Positions 59,799 through 64,000 of a DNA stretch of 64,000 bases are shown one piece after another. How positions within the stretch are numbered: the first letter of the stretch is position 1; each line of letters begins with the position of its first letter. The stretch covers positions 1 to 64,000 of the forward strand of contig NZ_JMLE01000010.1 of assembly GCF_000685965.1 (NCBI RefSeq), written 5' to 3'. A program made the translations under genes and the position numbers. The DNA comes from Arthrobacter sp. UNC362MFTsu5.1. GTDB taxonomy: Bacteria > Actinomycetota > Actinomycetes > Actinomycetales > Micrococcaceae. Under the pieces are notes generated by a model. The model ran no database searches, was not told the origin of the DNA, and worked only from the letters and a program-made list of their open reading frames with translations.

Positions 59799-61556
59799 AT
59801 GACACCGCGAACCGCGCTAAAACCCCTGCTCATTGAACAAGACGTTGAAACCCCGATGCCGGACGGCATCATCCTGAGGTCCACGGTGTACAGGCCTGCG
59901 GACGGGGAACCGTGCCCGGTCCTGCTGACCAGGACGCCCTATGGACGCGACCTCTCCGTCAACTCCGCCTACTTCAACCCCGTAACGGTCGCAGCCGCGG
60001 GCTATGTGGTGATCATGCAGGACTGCCGGGGTCGCTTCGGCTCGGACGGGGCCTTCGATCCGTCCGCCAATGAAGCGTCCGACGGCGCCGCAACCGTCGA
60101 GTGGGCGGCGCGGCTGCCGTACTCCAACGGTGCCGTAGGGATGTGGGGCCGCTCCTACTTCGCGGAGACGCAGTGGCGGGCAGCGTCCCTGGCCCCTGAC
60201 GGGCTCGCTGCCCTTTCGCCCGGCATCTCGGCCGGTGGCAATGCGAACAACGGCTCGCTCTACCGCGGCGGAGCCTACGAGCTCGGCAGCCGGTTCAGCT
60301 GGGGCCATGCCTCCATCTCTGCCAACGAGCTCCTGCGCGAATATGCGGACGATCCCGAACTGCAAGGCAAGGAATTCCAGACGTGGCTGGACCTGGATCG
60401 CTCGTTTTCCGACGGTAGCGCGTTCGGCACGCTGCCCTTGCGGGAACTCTCCGCACGGCTTGGCACCTTCATGAACCGCCATGTCCTTCCTTCGGCCGGA
60501 GAATCGCCAGGGAACAGCTTCACCCGATTGTGGGACGAGGCGTCCATCAAGCCGGTGTCGTTGCCCACGCTGCACATCGGCGGGTGGTTCGATATCTTCT
60601 GTCCCAGCACCCTCTCGCAGTACGCGATGCAGCTGGAGCACAGCCGGACCGGCGCTGCCCCTGCGCCGCGGCTTATCGTAGGCCCCTGGGCCCACACGAA
60701 CTTCTCCGGCAGCTACCCGGATGTGAGCTTCGGACTGAACGCGGCCGGAGGGATGATGAACGGCCTCGGTGACCTCTCCGGGCTCCACACCGCCTGGTTC
60801 GACGCTGTGCTCAAGGAGGAACCCGGGCGGCTCCGCGACGTCCCGGCCGTGCTGCTCTACTTCATGGGGGAGAACCAGTGGCGCGGTTTTGATGAGCTCC
60901 CGTTGCCGCACAGCCACCGCACCTGGTTCCTCGGCGCGGGCGGATCGCTGCGGGACACTCCGGGGTCCGGCGGCTCCGTGGAATACGAATACGACCCCCT
61001 TGATCCCGTCCCCACCGCGGGCGGCGCAACCATGATCCACGGGGTGTTTCCCGCGGGGCCAGCCATGCAGCAAGCTGTAGAGGCCCGCGGCGACGTCCTC
61101 ACCTTTACGACTGAGGCCTTCGAGGAGCCAGTGACACTCTTCGGCGAGCTCAGCGCTACGTTCCATGCCGCCTCCACCGCCGTCGATACAGACTTCGTGG
61201 TGCGCCTGTGCCGGGTCGCTCCGGACGGAACGTCCCTGGGCATTGCCGACGGAATTGTCCGCGCCTCCTGGCGGGAAAGCCACGCCGCGACGGGGCTGTA
61301 CCAGGAGGGCCACGCTCCCTCGCTGATCGAGCCCGGCAAGCCGTACGAATACACGGTGAGCCTTTGGCAGACCGCCTACACTTTCGCCGCTGGCGACAGG
61401 CTCCGCGTCCAGGTCACGTCAAGCTGCCACCCGCGCTGGGACCGGAACCTCAACACGGGCAAGCTGGCCTATGACTCGGCCGAAACCCTCGTGGCCCGGC
61501 AGACCATCCTTTTCGGCCCGGACTACCCCAGCCGGCTGAGGGCCGGAATTCTGTGA
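59799..61556 (+). CDS. CocE/NonD-family hydrolase (S15 peptidase-like)
   Basis: 585 aa. Alpha/beta hydrolase core with nucleophile S119 in GMWGRSYFAETQW (CocE family G-x-S-Y-x-x-x-Q), MQDCRGRFGSDGAF near residue 74, catalytic His candidate in VGPWAHTNFSG, and a C-terminal jelly-roll (YEYTVSLWQTAYTFAAGDRLRVQVTSSCHPRWDRN). Relatives include cocaine esterase, glutaryl-7-ACA acylase and X-Pro dipeptidyl peptidase, so it cleaves an ester or amide. No signal peptide, so it acts on imported substrate. Stop overlaps the next start (GTGA). Confidence 0.92.
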   Translation: MTPRTALKPLLIEQDVETPMPDGIILRSTVYRPADGEPCPVLLTRTPYGRDLSVNSAYFNPVTVAAAGYVVIMQDCRGRFGSDGAFDPSANEASDGAATVEWAARLPYSNGAVGMWGRSYFAETQWRAASLAPDGLAALSPGISAGGNANNGSLYRGGAYELGSRFSWGHASISANELLREYADDPELQGKEFQTWLDLDRSFSDGSAFGTLPLRELSARLGTFMNRHVLPSAGESPGNSFTRLWDEASIKPVSLPTLHIGGWFDIFCPSTLSQYAMQLEHSRTGAAPAPRLIVGPWAHTNFSGSYPDVSFGLNAAGGMMNGLGDLSGLHTAWFDAVLKEEPGRLRDVPAVLLYFMGENQWRGFDELPLPHSHRTWFLGAGGSLRDTPGSGGSVEYEYDPLDPVPTAGGATMIHGVFPAGPAMQQAVEARGDVLTFTTEAFEEPVTLFGELSATFHAASTAVDTDFVVRLCRVAPDGTSLGIADGIVRASWRESHAATGLYQEGHAPSLIEPGKPYEYTVSLWQTAYTFAAGDRLRVQVTSSCHPRWDRNLNTGKLAYDSAETLVARQTILFGPDYPSRLRAGIL

Positions 61557-62038
61557 CCGCGCCACCAGCCCCCGGAGCCCCCGAAGCTCCGGGGCTGACC
61601 TTCCTCACGGAACTCTCGGTCACTGTCGGCGAGCCGATCGACGTCGGGCCAACACCCGAGGGCCACCGGCGCGTCATCCCCATCACCGGCGGAACGGTCA
61701 CCGGCCCGGTCCTGAACGGGCGCATCATCCCCGGAGGCGCCGATTACCAGCTCCTCCGGACCGCCACGCTAACTGAACTAGATGCCCGCTACGTCCTGGA
61801 GACCCCGGACGGCCACCGCATCTACGTCCACAACTCTGCACTGCGCCACGGGAAAGTTCAGGACATCGCCCGGCTCAACCGCGGCGAACGGGTCGATGCC
61901 AACAGCATCTATTTCCGCTGCTGGCCCCGGCTCACCACGGCATCGCCGGAATGGGACTGGCTCAACGGACGCCTTGCCGTGGGAACCGGTGAAAGGCATC
62001 CGGACCGGGTGCTGATCCGGATCTTCCTCATCGACTGA
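61553..62038 (+). CDS. DUF3237 protein
   Basis: 161 aa, beta-rich. LTFLTELSVTVGEPIDVGPTPEGHRRVIPITGGTVTGPVLNGRIIPGGADYQLLR is the DUF3237 signature, and the C-terminus (FRCWPRLTTASPEWDWLNGRLAVGTGERHPDRVLIRIFLID) also matches. No confirmed activity; members are often found beside catabolic hydrolases and CoA ligases. GTG 61553 overlaps the hydrolase TGA by four bases, so the two are coupled and probably act on the same pathway. Confidence 0.9.
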   Translation: MTAPPAPGAPEAPGLTFLTELSVTVGEPIDVGPTPEGHRRVIPITGGTVTGPVLNGRIIPGGADYQLLRTATLTELDARYVLETPDGHRIYVHNSALRHGKVQDIARLNRGERVDANSIYFRCWPRLTTASPEWDWLNGRLAVGTGERHPDRVLIRIFLID

Positions 62039-62064
62039 GCTGGCGGCGAAGCGGAGCGGCGGGG

Positions 62065-62088
62065 GCCGCAACTGCCCGTTCGCGCTCA
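62065..62088 (-). repeat. Third copy of the 24-bp dispersed repeat
   Basis: Identical over 24 bases to the copies at 57126 and 57157 (minus-strand core GAGCGCGAACGGGCAGTT). It lies in the convergent gap after the DUF3237 gene. Confidence 0.8.
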
Positions 62089-62097
62089 ACGACCCGA

Positions 62098-62139
62098 CTG
62101 CCCGGGCCCGGATCCACCCTGGGATCCGGGCCCGGGCAG
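62098..62139. terminator. Strong bidirectional hairpin terminator
   Basis: Perfect 18-bp stem (62098-62115 with 62122-62139), 6-base loop, followed on the plus strand by CTTTTGG. It separates the convergent DUF3237 and CoA-ligase genes. It contains the nested palindrome CCCGGGCCCGGATCC and its complement. Confidence 0.8.
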
Positions 62140-62151
62140 CTTTTGGCGGGG

Positions 62152-62192
62152 GCCTCAACTGTCCGTTCGCGCTACTGCAGCTGTCCGTTAGC
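62152..62192 (-). repeat. Diverged copies of the dispersed repeat forming the end of the ligase gene
   Basis: A diverged copy (62152-62174) starts at the TAG stop of the ligase gene. Next to it, inside the coding end (62177-62192), is a second copy with two mismatches over 16 bases, coding for the final residues ANGQLQ. Confidence 0.65.
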
Positions 62193-63737
62193 CGGGGTGA
62201 GTTTCCGCAGGTCCGTCTTCCGGATCTTCCCGCTGGCAGTCCGGGGCATCTCGTCCACGAACACCACTGATTTGGGGATCTTGTAGCGGGCAAGCCTGCC
62301 GTCCAGGTGCGCGCGAAGCTGCTCTTCACTCAGCTGGGCACCCTCTCGAAGGGTTACCACCGCCCGGGGAACCTCGCCCCATTTCTCGTCCGGGACTCCG
62401 ATCACCGCCACGCTGGCCACAGCGTCCAGTTCGGAGATGGCTGCCTCCACTTCCGCCGGATAGATGTTTTCGCCGCCGGAAATGATCATGTCCTTGATGC
62501 GGTCCGAGACAAACAGGAAGCCTTCCCCGTCCTGGAAACCCAGGTCGCCGGAGCGGAACCAGCTGGAATCCGCATAGCTTTCCGCGGTGGCATCGGGGCG
62601 GTTCCAATACTCCCTGATGACGTTGGGCCCGGAGATCTGGATCTCCCCCACTTCCCCCACCCCTGCCAATCCGCCCAGGGGATCGGCGATGCGGACGTCC
62701 GTAAAGAAGTGCGGCAGGCCCGCGGAGCCCGCCTTTTCCCTGGACCGCGCCACAGGCAGCATGGTGGCCCCGGGCGCGGTTTCGGTCATGCCGTAGCAGC
62801 TGGTGAAGCCGATGCCGCGGTCCTCGTAGGCGTCCAGCACCCGGCGTGGAATGGCCGACCCGCCGCAGGTGAGCTTGTCCAGTGAGCCGAGGTCCGCCGT
62901 CGGCCAATCCGGATGGTCGCAGAGCATCTGGAACGTGGTGGGAACGCCGTTCAGGGTGGTGACCCTGTGCTGACTGATCAGCCCAAGCACCCGGCCGGCA
63001 TCGAACCGGGTTTCGAGCACCACCGTGGCACCCTTGAGAAGCATCGGCAACAGGCCCATATCCAGTGACGCCACATGGAACAGCGGCGAGATCATCAGCG
63101 CCACATCATTCCGGTTCAGGTCCATGTCAACCACGGTGTTGAAGCAGTTCCAGGTGATGTTGCCGTGCGTCAGCAGCGCACCTTTCGGCCTGCCGGTGGT
63201 GCCCGAGGTGTAGAGGATCATGGCGGCGTCGTCCAAGGTCACGGCCTCATCCCGCGGCGTCGCGGCTGCCGCGTGAAGCACCGCTTCATAGCGTTCGACG
63301 CCGGACGGCAGCTCCGCAACGGAACCTTCAGTGCCGCCGTCGGGCACCACAACAAAGCGATGCGTCACCGCGGTGCCGGCGGCGGACGCTGCCGCCAGGG
63401 GTTCGAGCGCGCCGGCGTTGACCAGCAGCCGCGCTCCGGAGTCCTGCAGCTGGAACTGCAGCTCGGGAGCTGCCAGCCGGGTGTTCAGCGGGACGAAGAC
63501 GACGCCGAGCAGCCCGCACGCGAAGAAGGTTTCCACGAAGGACGGATCGTTCTCGCCGAGATAGGCCACCCGGTCGCCCTTGGCCACTCCCCTGCTGCCC
63601 AGGGCGTTGGCCAGCCGGTCCGTGCGCTCGGCGAGCTCCTCGTAGCTGACGGCACGGCCCGCCGAGACGAGGGCTGTCTTGGGTCCGGACTTCCGGCGGC
63701 GGCGGTGCAGCCAGGATCCAACTCCGTTGTTGTCCAT
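62172..63737 (-). CDS. AMP-dependent acyl-CoA ligase
   Basis: 521 aa, ANL superfamily. P-loop AMILYTSGTTGRPKGALLTHGN (A3), ATP/substrate motif YGMTETAPGA (A5), hinge region RSGDLGFQDGEGFLFVSDRIKDMIISGGENIYPAEVE (A7-A8) and the catalytic lysine in PRTASGKIRKTDLRK (A10). It adenylates a carboxylic acid and forms the CoA thioester. Substrate type (fatty, benzoic or phenylacetic) cannot be told by eye. The product could be the ligand of the PaaX-family regulator. The gene end is formed by the dispersed repeat. The second transporter gene is 10 bases upstream on the same strand. Confidence 0.93.
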   Translation of the reverse strand: MDNNGVGSWLHRRRRKSGPKTALVSAGRAVSYEELAERTDRLANALGSRGVAKGDRVAYLGENDPSFVETFFACGLLGVVFVPLNTRLAAPELQFQLQDSGARLLVNAGALEPLAAASAAGTAVTHRFVVVPDGGTEGSVAELPSGVERYEAVLHAAAATPRDEAVTLDDAAMILYTSGTTGRPKGALLTHGNITWNCFNTVVDMDLNRNDVALMISPLFHVASLDMGLLPMLLKGATVVLETRFDAGRVLGLISQHRVTTLNGVPTTFQMLCDHPDWPTADLGSLDKLTCGGSAIPRRVLDAYEDRGIGFTSCYGMTETAPGATMLPVARSREKAGSAGLPHFFTDVRIADPLGGLAGVGEVGEIQISGPNVIREYWNRPDATAESYADSSWFRSGDLGFQDGEGFLFVSDRIKDMIISGGENIYPAEVEAAISELDAVASVAVIGVPDEKWGEVPRAVVTLREGAQLSEEQLRAHLDGRLARYKIPKSVVFVDEMPRTASGKIRKTDLRKLTPANGQLQ

Positions 63738-63747
63738 GTTTGTGCTC

Positions 63748-64000
63748 CTAATCGACCGCAGTGAGGTCGTTGTTCTTAGACTCCCGCGTCAGCAGGATGA
63801 AGACAATGGAAACCGTTGCCATGACGGACAGGAAGATCACCACCGGGACGATGCTCTGCCCGGAATCCTTGTACAGGCCGGCAACGATGCCCGGTGTGAA
63901 GCCCGCGCCGATCAGGGTGGCCAGCTGGTAGCCCACCGCCGCGCCGGTGTAGCGGGAGGTGGTGCCGAACTGCTCCGACACAAACGCCGCCAGCGGTCCG
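63748..64000 (-). CDS. MFS transporter, MHS-like (5' part outside window)
   Basis: Only the last 83 codons are in the window; the frame runs off at base 64000. It contains FGTTSRYTGAAVGYQLATLIGAGFTPGIVAGLYKDSG and the last hydrophobic helices (SIVPVVIFLSVMATVSIVFILLT), as in MHS-family symporters. It ends 10 bases before the acyl-CoA ligase start, so the two are an operon: import then CoA activation. Confidence 0.8.
   Translation of the reverse strand, partial: GPLAAFVSEQFGTTSRYTGAAVGYQLATLIGAGFTPGIVAGLYKDSGQSIVPVVIFLSVMATVSIVFILLTRESKNNDLTAVD

Noticed and set aside
57178..63737. Phenylacetate degradation (paa) cluster
   Set aside because: Only the PaaX family regulator matches. There is no paaABCDE, paaG/Z or clear paaK context, so I describe it only as PaaX-controlled.

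Overview
The window is high-GC DNA, densely packed with short gaps and frequent 1-8 bp gene overlaps. The dnaK-grpE-dnaJ-hspR locus with HAIR operators, a PaaX regulator, GAF-ANTAR proteins, ECF sigma/anti-sigma pairs and a WXG100 protein all point to an actinobacterium. Overall gene style suggests Micrococcaceae (Arthrobacter / Pseudarthrobacter-like); this is inference, as no rRNA or marker search was possible. I see no rRNA, tRNA, CRISPR array, insertion sequence or prophage. No gene-free stretch exceeds about 300 bases.

Layout. 1-4306: end of a sulfonate/nitrate-type ABC binding protein, then two Gfo/Idh/MocA dehydrogenases divergent from a LacI repressor. 4347-7896: CynX-type MFS transporter, methyltransferase, TrmB and a small membrane protein. 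7974-10069: a WXG100 protein with a large beta-rich tail plus a Mog1/PsbP-like partner, the most unusual pair here. 10223-12793: DUF1206 membrane protein, SRPBCC protein, aminotransferase. 12825-16971: two ECF sigma modules. The first is SigK/RskA-like and has a matching pair of divergent ECF promoters that link the sigma gene to a lipoprotein. 17159-27562: DUF4287-type protein, histidine kinase, AlaA-like aminotransferase, anchored GH32 fructanase, DMP19-type protein and a SWIM/Snf2 ATPase. 27614-30724: membrane protein, two GAF-ANTAR regulators and a divergent two-gene module of unknown function.

30789-36859: complete urea ABC transporter urtABCDE (no urease in the window), divergent from a ketopantoate-reductase-like gene, with a GlnR-like box between them. 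36879-42692: alpha/beta hydrolase, hspR, dnaJ, grpE, dnaK and an acidic protein with four near-identical repeats. 42888-47742: arabinoside operon (binding protein, two permeases, GH51 arabinofuranosidase). 47933-54002: two regulator/target pairs with twin operators (TetR with an NAD-dependent epimerase-like protein; MarR with an MMPL exporter), then an APC permease whose end overlaps the marR end on the other strand. 54129-57103: mixed small genes including a LysE exporter.

57178-64000: a catabolic cluster with PaaX repressor, MHS-type transporter, CocE-type hydrolase, DUF3237 protein, acyl-CoA ligase and the end of a second transporter. It probably handles import, ester or amide cleavage and CoA activation of an aromatic or carboxylic substrate. 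A short repeat recurs in its convergent gaps, and two genes end inside it.
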